From: Subtercola boreus
GTDB taxonomy: Bacteria; Actinomycetota; Actinomycetes; Actinomycetales; Microbacteriaceae
Assembly: GCF_003399635.1 (NCBI RefSeq)
Contig: NZ_NBXB01000010.1
Coordinates: forward strand, 1 to 43,620
Direction: 5' to 3'
DNA: 43,620 nt
The notes below the pieces were generated by a model. The model made no database searches, was not told the origin of the DNA, and saw nothing but the letters and a program-made list of their open reading frames with translations. How positions within the stretch are numbered: the first letter of the stretch is position 1; the number at the start of each line of letters is the position of its first letter. A program made the position numbers and the translations under genes. Positions 7,736-15,833 of the stretch are shown one piece after another.

Positions 7736-8881
7736 ATGACGTCGACGTCGACGCAGGATGCGCAGCCGGGTGGAGGAGATCCGTCCAGCCTGTGGGCGCT
7801 GCTCTCCGACGACCCTGAGGCGGCGGCGGCCCTCGCGGCGGCCTACGGCGGCAGGCACGACGTTCTCGATGCACAGTGGTGGAGCGAGTATCCCCTGGCA
7901 CCGACACCCGGCGGGCGACCCGATCCGGCGGCGGACCTTTCGCGGTTGAAGGCGCAGGCGTACTCGCGCGTCGCCGACGAGGCTGCAGTGGAGGAACTCT
8001 TCGCCCTCGAGGCCGCGCTCCGCTCCGATGCCGACTCGCTGACGCAGGCGGTTCTGGATGCCCGGGCAGCCCTCGACGCGGCTGAGATGCGTCGAGCGAC
8101 AGCAATTCGCGCCGTCTCGGAGGGTGAACATGTGCCGGGCGACGATGCGGAGTGGCCCGCCCGTGGCGTGGACGCCGCCGGCGACCGGCGCGTGCCTCGC
8201 CAGACGGGAGCCGCGACCGGCGATCCCGACGCGCGCCCGGATGATGACGCCTCACCCCCTCAGCGCCGTGACCCGAACCCCGTCTCCGCCGAGGCCTGGC
8301 GCCGCCGCTCGCTCGTCTGGATGGCCACCTCCATCGCGGCAGGGCTCCTGCTGCTCGTGGCCGTCGGGCTGGTCGTAGCAACGCAGCTCGGTTCCGGGCC
8401 GTTCCTGGCAGCGGGGGCGGGATCCGCGGCACCCGCCACGGGAACTGCCAGCGCGGCCTCGGCCTCGCTGCCGGAGGGCCTGACCATCTTCGAGGATCCG
8501 ACGCTCGCCCCGAGCATCCCGCCGCAGAACATCGACCCCTACTACAAGCCGGAGTCGTTGCGACTGCTCGGCGTGGCCGACTCCGAGCTGACGGTCTATG
8601 CCGTCGAGAACCGCACCGACCAGCCGTGTCTTCTCGCGGTGTACGTCGACGGCACGCAGAGCGCAACCTGCGTCACGAAGCAGGAGTTCGCCGCGATGGG
8701 CATCGAACTCCGCATCACCAGCCTGCACATTCCACCGGCGGGTGCGACGGCCTCGACGTCGGCCCCAGCCGGGGATGTCGTGTTCTGGAACGCCGACGGC
8801 TCGTTCGGCGTCACCTCGACGCACTCCCTCCGGCCGGCCACGAACGCCCAGACCCCCACGCCGTCGCCCACCGCTCCTTAG
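7736..8881 (+). CDS. Single-pass membrane protein of unknown function
   Basis: A 381-residue protein from the ATG at 7736, preceded by AAGGAG. No family is recognised. Residues 1-195 are a polar, Ala/Asp-rich cytoplasmic part with a predicted helical segment around 85-130. A strong transmembrane helix (LVWMATSIAAGLLLLVAVGL) lies near residue 200. The extracytoplasmic domain (about 230-365) contains two Cys (QPCLLAVYVDGTQSATCVT) that could form a disulfide, followed by a Thr/Pro tail. The layout (cytoplasmic region, one helix, small disulfide-stabilised outer domain) resembles anti-sigma-factor-like or envelope sensor proteins, but no such domain is identifiable. Confidence 0.65.
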   Translation: MTSTSTQDAQPGGGDPSSLWALLSDDPEAAAALAAAYGGRHDVLDAQWWSEYPLAPTPGGRPDPAADLSRLKAQAYSRVADEAAVEELFALEAALRSDADSLTQAVLDARAALDAAEMRRATAIRAVSEGEHVPGDDAEWPARGVDAAGDRRVPRQTGAATGDPDARPDDDASPPQRRDPNPVSAEAWRRRSLVWMATSIAAGLLLLVAVGLVVATQLGSGPFLAAGAGSAAPATGTASAASASLPEGLTIFEDPTLAPSIPPQNIDPYYKPESLRLLGVADSELTVYAVENRTDQPCLLAVYVDGTQSATCVTKQEFAAMGIELRITSLHIPPAGATASTSAPAGDVVFWNADGSFGVTSTHSLRPATNAQTPTPSPTAP

Positions 8882-8911
8882 GCTGTCGCCCGGCATCCGT
8901 AGACTTGGGTT

Positions 8912-9358
8912 GTGCCAGTGAACCCAGACCTTCAGGGGCGCGTCTTCGAGAAGACCGCCCCCTACCTCGTCGGGCGGGAGAAGATCCGCGAGTTCGCTGC
9001 GGCCGTCTTCTCCCAGAGCCCGCTCAACTTCGATGTGGAGGCTGCCGTCGCCGCCGGCTACCCCGATCTCGTCGCCCCGCCGACCTTCGGTGTGGTCATC
9101 CAGGAGGGCACCCTCGCGCAGCTGCTGGCAGATCCCACCGCCGGCATCGACTTCTCGCGCGTCGTGCACGGCGACCAGCGCTTCACCTCCACGCGGCCGA
9201 TCGTCGCGGGCGACGAGCTCACTGCCACGCTCACCGTGGCGAGTGTCAAGCAGCTGGGCGGTCACTCGATGGTGACGAGCGAGTCATCGATCGTGGATGC
9301 GACCGGGGCCCACGTGGTCACCGCCATCTCGACCCTCGTGGTGCGGGGTGACGAATGA
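8912..9358 (+). CDS. MaoC-type dehydratase subunit (FAS1-like N-terminal hot-dog domain)
   Basis: A 148-residue hot-dog-fold protein from a GTG at 8912. It matches the MaoC dehydratase N-terminal (UPF0336, HadA/HadC-like) family: REKIREFAAAV near the N-terminus, DLVAPPTFGVV and HGDQRFTSTRPIVAGDEL. Such proteins pair with a catalytic MaoC partner to form a heterodimeric (3R)-hydroxyacyl-thioester dehydratase; in mycobacteria HadAB dehydrates acyl-ACP in fatty-acid elongation. Here the partner follows with a 4-bp ATGA overlap (9355), giving translational coupling. Mycobacteria place hadABC next to tRNA-Trp/secE/nusG, and the same genes occur 10 kb downstream here. Confidence 0.8.
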   Translation: MPVNPDLQGRVFEKTAPYLVGREKIREFAAAVFSQSPLNFDVEAAVAAGYPDLVAPPTFGVVIQEGTLAQLLADPTAGIDFSRVVHGDQRFTSTRPIVAGDELTATLTVASVKQLGGHSMVTSESSIVDATGAHVVTAISTLVVRGDE

Positions 9359-9885
9359 GCGCCGACAGCAGCACCTCCGCGCACGGCACCCCCGCCGCCA
9401 GCGCCCCCGACTTCGCCGGCCTGGCCGTCGGCGATGTCGTCGCCGAGCGCTCCTTCACTCTCACCCGCGACTCGCTCGTGCGCTACGCGGGTGCTTCCGG
9501 CGACTTCAACCCGATCCACTACCGGGACGACGTCGCCGTCTCCGTCGGGCTCGACGGAGTGCTCGCGCACGGGATGCTCACCATGGGACTTGCCGTGCAG
9601 CCGGTGCTCGACTGGCTCGGCGACCCCTCCCTCGTCGACGACTACCAGGTGCGGTTCACCCGCCCGGTGTTCGTCGGCCCCGAGACCGGCGCGCTCCTGG
9701 AGGTGAGCGCCACGGTCGGCCAGCTCGACGCTGCTGCCGGAACGGCGCGGATCGACCTCACCGCGACGGGCAACGCTCAGACGGTGCTGGGCAAGGCGCA
9801 GGTGCGTGTGCACAGCCCCGCCCCAGCCACCCCGAGCGCCTCAGCCCTCTCGGCTGCCACAGCCACTCCGGCCGCCTCCGCATGA
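9355..9885 (+). CDS. MaoC-family (R)-hydroxyacyl dehydratase, catalytic subunit
   Basis: A 176-residue protein starting inside the stop of the previous gene (ATGA). The catalytic hydratase-2 motif is present: YAGASGDFNPIHYRDDVA, with Asp and His as the acid-base pair, followed by DGVLAHGMLTMG. The body fits a single hot-dog domain with an Ala/Pro-rich tail of about 30 residues. With the preceding subunit it should form the dehydratase heterodimer of a fatty-acid or related thioester pathway. murB overlaps its stop by 4 bp, so the three genes form a coupled operon. Confidence 0.85.
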   Translation: MSADSSTSAHGTPAASAPDFAGLAVGDVVAERSFTLTRDSLVRYAGASGDFNPIHYRDDVAVSVGLDGVLAHGMLTMGLAVQPVLDWLGDPSLVDDYQVRFTRPVFVGPETGALLEVSATVGQLDAAAGTARIDLTATGNAQTVLGKAQVRVHSPAPATPSASALSAATATPAASA

Positions 9886-10979
9886 TCGAACGGCCGGGCC
9901 CCGCCCTGCTCGCCCCGCTCACGACCCTTCGCGTCGGCGGGCCCGCCTCCCGGCTCGTGACCGTCGTCGACGCGCGCGAACTCATCGAGGTGTGCCTGTC
10001 GGTCTGGGCCGAGGAAGAGCCGTGGATGGTGCTCGGCGGAGGCTCGAACGTGGTGGTCTCCGATGACGGGTTCGAGGGAACGGTCATCCACATCGCCTCC
10101 CGAGGAATCGAGCAGCTCGACAGCGGGGTGGATGACGCGCCCGGCACCGTGCGGGTGCGCGTGCAGGCGGGCGAACCGTGGGACGACCTCGTCGGCTACA
10201 CCGTGGCGAACGGTCTCAGCGGCATCGAGGCTCTGTCGGGCATCCCGGGGTCGTCGGGCGCGTCGCCGGTGCAGAACATCGGGGCGTACGGACAGGAGGT
10301 CGCGTCGGTACTGGTCGGCGTGGAGTTCCTCGACGCCGAGACCGGCGAGCTGCTGTGGCTGGCCACGGAGCAGCTGGGATTCGGGTATCGCACCTCGGTT
10401 CTGAAGCGCGCGCGGCGCGGCGTGGTGGTGTCGCTCGAACTGCGTCTCGGCCGGGCCGGATCCGACGCCCTGGCCCTCGGCGCACCGATCGAGTACGACC
10501 AGCTCGCGAACGCCCTCGGCGTGAAGCTCGGCGACCGGGTGGCCCTCGGGGCGGTGCGCGAGGCGGTGCTGCGGCTGCGCGCCTCGAAGGGGATGGTGCT
10601 CGACCCCGCCGATCCCGATTCGGTGAGCGCCGGCTCGTTCTTCACCAACCCGATCGTGACCGAGCAGTTCGCGCGGACGATCCCGCCGGAGGCACCCCGC
10701 TGGCTCACCGAGCAGCCGGCCACGGATGACTCGCCCGAGGTCTACGAGGTGAAGCTCAGTGCGGCGTGGCTGATCGAGCACGCCGGGCTCGGCCGGGGCT
10801 ATTCGCTGCCCGGCTCCGATGCGGCCATCTCGGGCAAGCACACGCTGGCGCTCGTGAACCGCGGGGGAGCGACGGCCGCCGAGATTGCCGAGCTGGCGCG
10901 TTTCGTGCAGTGGCGGGTGCAGTCCGAGTTCGGTGTGAACCTCGCGCCCGAGCCGGTGTTCATCGGGTCGTTCGACTAG
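9882..10979 (+). CDS. murB: UDP-N-acetylmuramate dehydrogenase (UDP-N-acetylenolpyruvoylglucosamine reductase)
   Basis: A 365-residue flavoenzyme from the ATG at 9882 (ATGA overlap with the MaoC gene). It reduces UDP-GlcNAc-enolpyruvate to UDP-MurNAc with NADPH, a cytoplasmic step of peptidoglycan synthesis. The FAD-binding domain shows LTTLRVGGPA at the start, VLGGGSNVVVSDDGF, and GLSGIEALSGIPGSSGASPVQNIGAYGQE. The substrate domain has the conserved SAGSFFTNP (catalytic Ser) and the C-terminal AAWLIEHAGLGRG and SGKHTLALVNRGGATA blocks. It looks complete and intact. Its position after the MaoC pair is shared by many actinobacteria. Confidence 0.95.
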   Translation: MIERPGPALLAPLTTLRVGGPASRLVTVVDARELIEVCLSVWAEEEPWMVLGGGSNVVVSDDGFEGTVIHIASRGIEQLDSGVDDAPGTVRVRVQAGEPWDDLVGYTVANGLSGIEALSGIPGSSGASPVQNIGAYGQEVASVLVGVEFLDAETGELLWLATEQLGFGYRTSVLKRARRGVVVSLELRLGRAGSDALALGAPIEYDQLANALGVKLGDRVALGAVREAVLRLRASKGMVLDPADPDSVSAGSFFTNPIVTEQFARTIPPEAPRWLTEQPATDDSPEVYEVKLSAAWLIEHAGLGRGYSLPGSDAAISGKHTLALVNRGGATAAEIAELARFVQWRVQSEFGVNLAPEPVFIGSFD

Positions 10980-11060
10980 CCCGACTTCGCCTCGCCGCCG
11001 CAGCCCGCCCGCAGGCGGTACCTTCCCGGCCGCCGCCGCCCCCGCCGCCGCAGCCCGCCC

Positions 11061-11133
11061 GTGCGCAACTCAGGATATGCGCGGAGCCATGGACGACCCG
11101 GGCGCGGCGTCGCGCATTTCCTGAATTGTGCAC
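11061..11133. repeat. Long intergenic inverted repeat (REP-like or terminator)
   Basis: Two 23-nt arms, 11,061-11,083 (GTGCGCAACTCAGGATATG...) and 11,111-11,133, pair with only three or four mismatches across a 27-nt spacer. They lie between the convergent murB and response-regulator genes, so a two-way terminator is one reading. The lack of T tracts and the non-GC 'CTCAGGA' core make a repetitive palindromic element equally possible. Just before it, the 13-base CGCCGCAGCCCGC occurs twice (around 10,995 and 11,047). Confidence 0.6.
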
Positions 11134-11149
11134 GAGTGCGCGAGCCGGG

Positions 11150-11788
11150 TCAGAGCAACCCGAGCTCCATCGCCCGCGTCACGGCCCGGGTGCGATCGGT
11201 CACGCCGAGCTTCTCGAACACGTGGCCGAGGTGCGTCTTCACCGTGGCGTCGCCGATGAACAGCTCCTTCGCGATCTGCGGATTGCTCTGCCCGAGGGCG
11301 ACGAGCCGCAGCACCTCGGATTCGCGTGCGCTGAGCCGCGGCGGTGGCGGGGCAACTTCACGCAGCCGCTCGCCCCGCACGCGCCGGACGAGCATCGACG
11401 CGATGCTCGGTGCGAGCACGGTCTGGCCCTGCGCGACCGAACGCACTCCGGCCAGGATCTCGTCCTGCGGCGCGGCCTTCACAAGGTAGCCGCTTGCCCC
11501 GGCCTCGACGGCCGCGAGGATATCGTCGTCGGTGTCGTACGTGGTCAGCACGAGCACGCGGATGCCCGTTCCCTCCGCCACGATCTGCGCCGTCGCCTCG
11601 GCACCGCCGATCCCGGGCATCCGCAGGTCCATGAGCACCAGGTCGGGGATGAGCTCACGAGCCAGCCGCACCGCTTCGAGCCCGTCGACGGCCTGCCCGA
11701 CCACAACGATGTCGTCGGCCGAGTCGAGCAGCTGGGCGATTCCGGCGCGCACGATGGGATGATCGTCGGCCACCACCACGCGGATCAC
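11150..11788 (-). CDS. NarL/LuxR-family response regulator
   Basis: A 212-residue two-component response regulator. The receiver domain (1-120) has the acidic pair VVVADDHP, the phospho-acceptor Asp in DLVLMDLRMPG (about residue 53), the Thr in VLTTYD and the Lys in GYLVKA. The C-terminal LuxR helix-turn-helix (about 148-205) reads LSARESEVLRLVALGQSN...TVKTHLGHVFEKLGV. The start overlaps the stop of the upstream sensor kinase by 4 bp, so the pair is translationally coupled. It probably controls the adjacent ABC exporter genes, as is usual for such four-gene clusters. Confidence 0.92.
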   Translation of the reverse strand: MIRVVVADDHPIVRAGIAQLLDSADDIVVVGQAVDGLEAVRLARELIPDLVLMDLRMPGIGGAEATAQIVAEGTGIRVLVLTTYDTDDDILAAVEAGASGYLVKAAPQDEILAGVRSVAQGQTVLAPSIASMLVRRVRGERLREVAPPPPRLSARESEVLRLVALGQSNPQIAKELFIGDATVKTHLGHVFEKLGVTDRTRAVTRAMELGLL

Positions 11789-12978
11789 CGCCGCACCTGG
11801 GCGCTCAGGCTGGACGGCAGCGTCACCTGCAGTTGCACGCCGCCAGACGGGGCCGTTCCGACGGCTAGCGTGCCGCCGAGCAGCGACAGGCGCTGTTGCA
11901 TGCCGGCCAGACCGAAACCCTCGCCCGGGGACCGGTCCGGTGCGATGCCGGTGCCGTTGTCCCCGATTCTCAGACAGACGACGCCGGTCGTGCCTGACGC
12001 CAGCCGCACCGTCACTTCCGTGGCCCCCGAGTGTTTCCGCACGTTCGCCAGCGCCTCCTGCGCCGAGCGCAGCAGCACCACCTCGACCTCGTTAGGTTCC
12101 GGCAGGTACCCCGACGTGTCGAGCATGATGCTCACTCCCGTCTCCCGGCTGAACCGGGCGATGACCCTGTCGAGCGCGGGAAGGAGGCCCCCGTTCACGT
12201 CGACGGGTGCACTCGCGGCCACCAGCGCCCGCGTCTCGACGAGGGCTTCGCGGGCGATGTCCTCGATCAGCTGGAGATCGTCGCTGATGACCGGCAGATC
12301 ATCCGGAAGCGACAGGCGAGTGCGCTCGGCGACCATCACCAGGCCGGTCAGGCTCTGCGCGATGGTGTCGTGGATCTCGCCGGCCAGTCGTTCGCGCTCG
12401 CTCACGATGCCGCTGTCGCGGTTCAGGATGGCCAGCTCGGCCTGGGTCGCCCGAAGCTCGTCGAGCAGGCGGGTGTTCTCCTGCCCCTGGTGGAGCGCAA
12501 AGGTGAACCAGATGCCGAGGGCGAGGCTGAAGACGAGGGAGATGGCCTCGACGGCGACAGCCTGGCCGACGGCCGCTGCGGAGGTACCGGTGGAGACCAG
12601 GAAGCCGAGTGTCACCCCGACGGCGAGCACGATGTTGAGCAGGATCGCCCGCCGCGTCGGGTCGATGGAGAACCAGATGACGGGGAAGGTGATGGCCTGG
12701 AGCGTGGCCATCGACGGGTCGAATGCTGTGCCGACGGCGGTGCAGGCGATGGCGAGCAGAGGGAAGACCAGCGCCGCACGCGACGTCGAGCTCGCCCGGT
12801 CGGTGCGCACGTCGAGGCTCCGCCACCCGAACGCGGCGTAACCGATCGCCAGCACGGCGAGACAGCTCCAGGCCCCGACCGCGCCCCCCGGTGACTCCGC
12901 GGCGCCCGCGAGCACGATCAGGGCCAGCATGAGCACCGTCACCCCCACCGCGAGGTGCCACCAGCTGAACCGCGTCAC
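11785..12978 (-). CDS. NarL-type sensor histidine kinase (HisKA_3)
   Basis: A 397-residue membrane kinase from a GTG at 12,978, one base after the permease stop. Five or six hydrophobic segments occupy residues 1-165 without a sizeable extracytoplasmic loop, so the signal is probably sensed in the membrane. The dimerisation/phospho-acceptor motif is ERERLAGEIHDTIAQSL with the autophosphorylated His in EIHD. The ATPase domain has the N box AQEALANVRKHSGA, the G1 box GDNGTGI and GEGFGLAGMQQRL. The order ATPase-permease-kinase-regulator suggests the kinase monitors something handled by the exporter, such as an antimicrobial or lipid. Confidence 0.9.
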   Translation of the reverse strand: MTRFSWWHLAVGVTVLMLALIVLAGAAESPGGAVGAWSCLAVLAIGYAAFGWRSLDVRTDRASSTSRAALVFPLLAIACTAVGTAFDPSMATLQAITFPVIWFSIDPTRRAILLNIVLAVGVTLGFLVSTGTSAAAVGQAVAVEAISLVFSLALGIWFTFALHQGQENTRLLDELRATQAELAILNRDSGIVSERERLAGEIHDTIAQSLTGLVMVAERTRLSLPDDLPVISDDLQLIEDIAREALVETRALVAASAPVDVNGGLLPALDRVIARFSRETGVSIMLDTSGYLPEPNEVEVVLLRSAQEALANVRKHSGATEVTVRLASGTTGVVCLRIGDNGTGIAPDRSPGEGFGLAGMQQRLSLLGGTLAVGTAPSGGVQLQVTLPSSLSAQVRR

Positions 12979-12979
12979 G

Positions 12980-13852
12980 TCAGCTGTCCTTCCTGATCCA
13001 GCGGAATGTCAGTCGGCACACCACCAAGCCGGCCACCAACCACACGAGCAGGGCGATCGCGACGGAACCCAGATCCCAGACGCCGCCGGGTTCGACCGCG
13101 GCGAACGACTCGGGCAGGAACACCGCCCGCATACCCTGGCCCATCCACTTCAGCGGGAAGATGCCCGCCACGTTCTGCAGCCAGTCGGGCAGCAGCGAGA
13201 ACTGCAGGTACACCCCGGAGATGAACTGCAGGATCAGGATCGGCGGAATGATCACCGCGGTGGCGCTCTTGCCGCTGCGGGGCAGGCGTGAGATCGCGAT
13301 GCCGAGCACTGCCGAGGTGGCGATGCCGAGAACGTAGACCCAGGCGAACGTCATCCAGCTGCCGCCGTCGGTGGGCAGGGCCACGCCGAAGACGACACTC
13401 GCCACCAGAAGCAGCAGACCGATCTGCAGCACGCTGGTCACGAAGACCTGTCCCATCTTGCCGAAGAAGTAGGAGAGGACGGGCAGTGGGGTGCCGCCGA
13501 GGCGTTTGAGGGTGCCGTCGCTGCGTTCGTTCGCGATGTCCACGCCGAGGTTCTGCACGCCGGAGAGCAGGATGCCCGCGGCGATCATCCCCGGCAGGTA
13601 GGCCGCAGCCTGGCTGATGCCCCCCGTGCCGTCGGGGTTGGCGCCGACGTTTCCCATGCCCTGGAAGGCGACGGAGAAGATGGTGAGCATGATGACGGGA
13701 AAGAGGAAGGTGAAGAAGAGCGTGTCGGTCTGGCGGAAGTAGATGCGCGTCTCGTAGGCGATGCGGCTGGCGCCGAGCCGGAGCGTGCGGCCGACGCCGA
13801 ATCCGGCGGCGGGGCTGCTCGGGCTGGGGTTGGTGCGGGTGAGGGCGGTCAT
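12980..13852 (-). CDS. ABC-2 type exporter permease
   Basis: A 290-residue integral membrane protein with six hydrophobic segments, including LFFTFLFPVIMLTIFSVAFQ and WVYVLGIATSAVLGIAI, and the ABC-2 pattern GMIAAGILLSGVQNLGVDIANERSDGTLKRLGGTPL just before a central helix. It starts inside the stop of the ATPase gene (ATGA). The family (DrrB/YhhJ-like) exports drugs, lipids or polyketides. The cargo cannot be deduced. The four-gene operon runs from 14,721 to 11,150. Confidence 0.9.
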   Translation of the reverse strand: MTALTRTNPSPSSPAAGFGVGRTLRLGASRIAYETRIYFRQTDTLFFTFLFPVIMLTIFSVAFQGMGNVGANPDGTGGISQAAAYLPGMIAAGILLSGVQNLGVDIANERSDGTLKRLGGTPLPVLSYFFGKMGQVFVTSVLQIGLLLLVASVVFGVALPTDGGSWMTFAWVYVLGIATSAVLGIAISRLPRSGKSATAVIIPPILILQFISGVYLQFSLLPDWLQNVAGIFPLKWMGQGMRAVFLPESFAAVEPGGVWDLGSVAIALLVWLVAGLVVCRLTFRWIRKDS

Positions 13853-14721
13853 GCGGGCACCTGTTCCTGTTCTCTTTCATAGCTGCTGACGAGTTCGAGG
13901 TAGATGTCCTCGAGGCTCGGCCTCACGATTTCGAGCGCGGCGGGTTCGCCGAGGCGCGCGAACAGGTCTGCGACGACGCGTCCGGGGTCTGGTGTGCGCT
14001 GCTCGCGCACCACGCCGTTCTCGCTCCAGCGCACAATGGGCACCCGCGCTTCATCCGGCCCCAGGGTGTGCACCGGGCCGATGTCCACGAGCTCACCGCC
14101 GGCCACCACCGCGGCCCTGTCGCTGAGCTGGGCTGCCTCATCGAGGTAGTGGGTGGTGAGCAGGATGGTCGTTCCGTCGCGCTTCAGGCCGCGGATGAGC
14201 TCCCAGAACGCCCGGCGGGCCTCCGGGTCGAAACCGGTGGTCGGTTCGTCCAGGAAGAGCAACTCCGGCCGGCCCACGACCCCGAGCGCGACATCCACAC
14301 GCCTCCGTTGCCCGCCGGAGAGGTTCTTGATGCGGGTGCCGGCCTTCTGTTCCAGGCCGACGGCGGCGATCACCTCGTCGACGCTCCGCGGGTTCGGGTA
14401 GAGGTTCGCGAACTCGGTGAGCTGCTCCCGCACGGTGACGTTGCCGCTCTCGCCGGAGGACTGCAGCACGATCCCGAGCTTCGCCTTCCACTCCAGCCCG
14501 CCGTGCTGCGGATCGACGCCGAGCACCCTCGCCTCGCCTCCTGTGCGATCGCGGTAACCCTCGAGGATCTCGATCGTGGTGCTCTTGCCGGCGCCGTTCG
14601 GGCCGAGCAGGGCGAACGTCTCGCCGCGTGCGATGTCGAAGGTGACGCCCTTGAGGGCCGCGAAGGCGCCGTAGCTCTTCGTGAGCCCCTCGACGCTCAC
14701 GGCGGTGTCTGCTGAAGTCAT
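13849..14721 (-). CDS. ABC transporter ATP-binding protein (DrrA-type)
   Basis: A 290-residue ATPase from the ATG at 14,721. The longer upstream reading adds residues that do not look like coding sequence. Walker A LLGPNGAGKST, Q-loop IVLQSSGE, signature LSGGQRRRVD, Walker B LLFLDEPTTGFD and the switch His in LLTTHYLDEA are all present. The C-terminal ~60 residues (after residue 225) match the extension found in drug-efflux ATPases. It is the first gene of the exporter/two-component operon and is divergent from the Fic genes with a 160-bp intergenic region. Confidence 0.92.
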   Translation of the reverse strand: MTSADTAVSVEGLTKSYGAFAALKGVTFDIARGETFALLGPNGAGKSTTIEILEGYRDRTGGEARVLGVDPQHGGLEWKAKLGIVLQSSGESGNVTVREQLTEFANLYPNPRSVDEVIAAVGLEQKAGTRIKNLSGGQRRRVDVALGVVGRPELLFLDEPTTGFDPEARRAFWELIRGLKRDGTTILLTTHYLDEAAQLSDRAAVVAGGELVDIGPVHTLGPDEARVPIVRWSENGVVREQRTPDPGRVVADLFARLGEPAALEIVRPSLEDIYLELVSSYEREQEQVPA

Positions 14722-14881
14722 GTACCCATCGTCGCGTGCCCGCGCGCCGAGCGACAGTCTCCACCCTGACGACCCGGGGATCCCCCAACCGGAGGATGTC
14801 GGGCACAAAAGCGAGAGCTTATCGTGTCTCTGGCTTACACTGACTTCACTCTGTAAGAATCTGTCACTATTCGAATCGCGA

Positions 14882-15820
14882 ATGAACCGAGGGGAAGAGC
14901 TGTTGCTGCCAGTACCTGAAGAACACATCCGCTTCCGCACAAACTATGCCAACGCGGCTCTGGCGCTCGCGCACGGTGACCCGGGTGACGACGCCCACCA
15001 GGATCTCGTGCAGGCTGTGGCCGCAGAGCACGTCTCTGCGGCCGAGGCCGTCGCGGTGACCTGCGAGCGATTCGGGCTTCGGCTCAGTACCGACCCCGGG
15101 CCGGTCGTCCGGTGCTGGGAGGACTATCTCATCGACGGTTCGACCGCTCTGCGGAGCCGGCTGGTCGATGACGACCACCCCCGGGGCATCGAAGACCCGG
15201 AGCTGTTCCGCACGGTGGAGCAGCAGCTGTCCCGGTTCCGGCTGGTCGAGCTGGCCATCGACCCCGTGCCTGCACCGCTCGACTACCGTTTCTTCAAGGC
15301 GGTGCACCGCCGTATCTTCCAGGATGTCTACACCTGGGCGGGCGAGCAGCGTGTCGGCCCCGAGACGGCGATGGTGCGCTTTGCTCCGGATGCCGTGAAC
15401 TTCGCGCCCGGCGATCCGGCTGCCCCCGCGGTGAAGTACCAGTACTTCGCGGGCCCCGACATCTCCGAGGCGATCGAGATGCAGTTCGCGCTGTTGGTCG
15501 ACCTGGCTGAGCGCCGGGACATGCCGCGCGAAGAGATGATCAGCCGCATGGGCGAACACGGTGGTGAGATGAACACCATCCACGCCTTCCGCGACGGCCA
15601 CAGCCGCACGCTGTTCGTCTACGCGATGAGGTTCTTCGACACCGTCGGCTACCCCACCGACCCGGCCAACTTCCTGAAGGGCAACCCGCTCCGCGACCGC
15701 ATCGTGCACGCGCGGTACCAGAACCAGGCCACGTCGTTGCTCGACGGCTACGAGGGCACCCTCGACGATGCCCTGAGCCAGGGCGACGGCCCGCAGCCAG
15801 CCCGCGTCACGAGCCGCTGA
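14882..15820 (+). CDS. Fic-domain protein with a degenerate active-site motif
   Basis: A 312-residue protein from the ATG at 14,882; a TTG at 14,903 is an alternative with a better-placed GGGGAA. Residues ~1-70 are a helical N-terminal region, followed by EDYLIDGSTALRSRL and the Fic hallmark helix FKAVHRRIFQDVYTWAGEQR (about 140-160). The Fic loop reads HAFRDGHSR at residues 234-242, against the family consensus HPFx(D/E)GNGR. The catalytic His, the Asp and the Arg are kept, while Pro, Asn and Gly are replaced. Fic enzymes transfer AMP or related groups to target proteins; this copy may be altered or inactive. It is paired with a second Fic gene 13 bp downstream that has a near-canonical loop. 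Confidence 0.85.
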   Translation: MNRGEELLLPVPEEHIRFRTNYANAALALAHGDPGDDAHQDLVQAVAAEHVSAAEAVAVTCERFGLRLSTDPGPVVRCWEDYLIDGSTALRSRLVDDDHPRGIEDPELFRTVEQQLSRFRLVELAIDPVPAPLDYRFFKAVHRRIFQDVYTWAGEQRVGPETAMVRFAPDAVNFAPGDPAAPAVKYQYFAGPDISEAIEMQFALLVDLAERRDMPREEMISRMGEHGGEMNTIHAFRDGHSRTLFVYAMRFFDTVGYPTDPANFLKGNPLRDRIVHARYQNQATSLLDGYEGTLDDALSQGDGPQPARVTSR

Positions 15821-15833
15821 GCGAAGGGACCCG

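Noticed and set aside
10766-12841. 691-codon plus-strand open frame across murB end and the two-component genes
   Set aside because: It is antisense to clear response regulator and kinase domains. The frame stays open only because of GC-rich codon bias.
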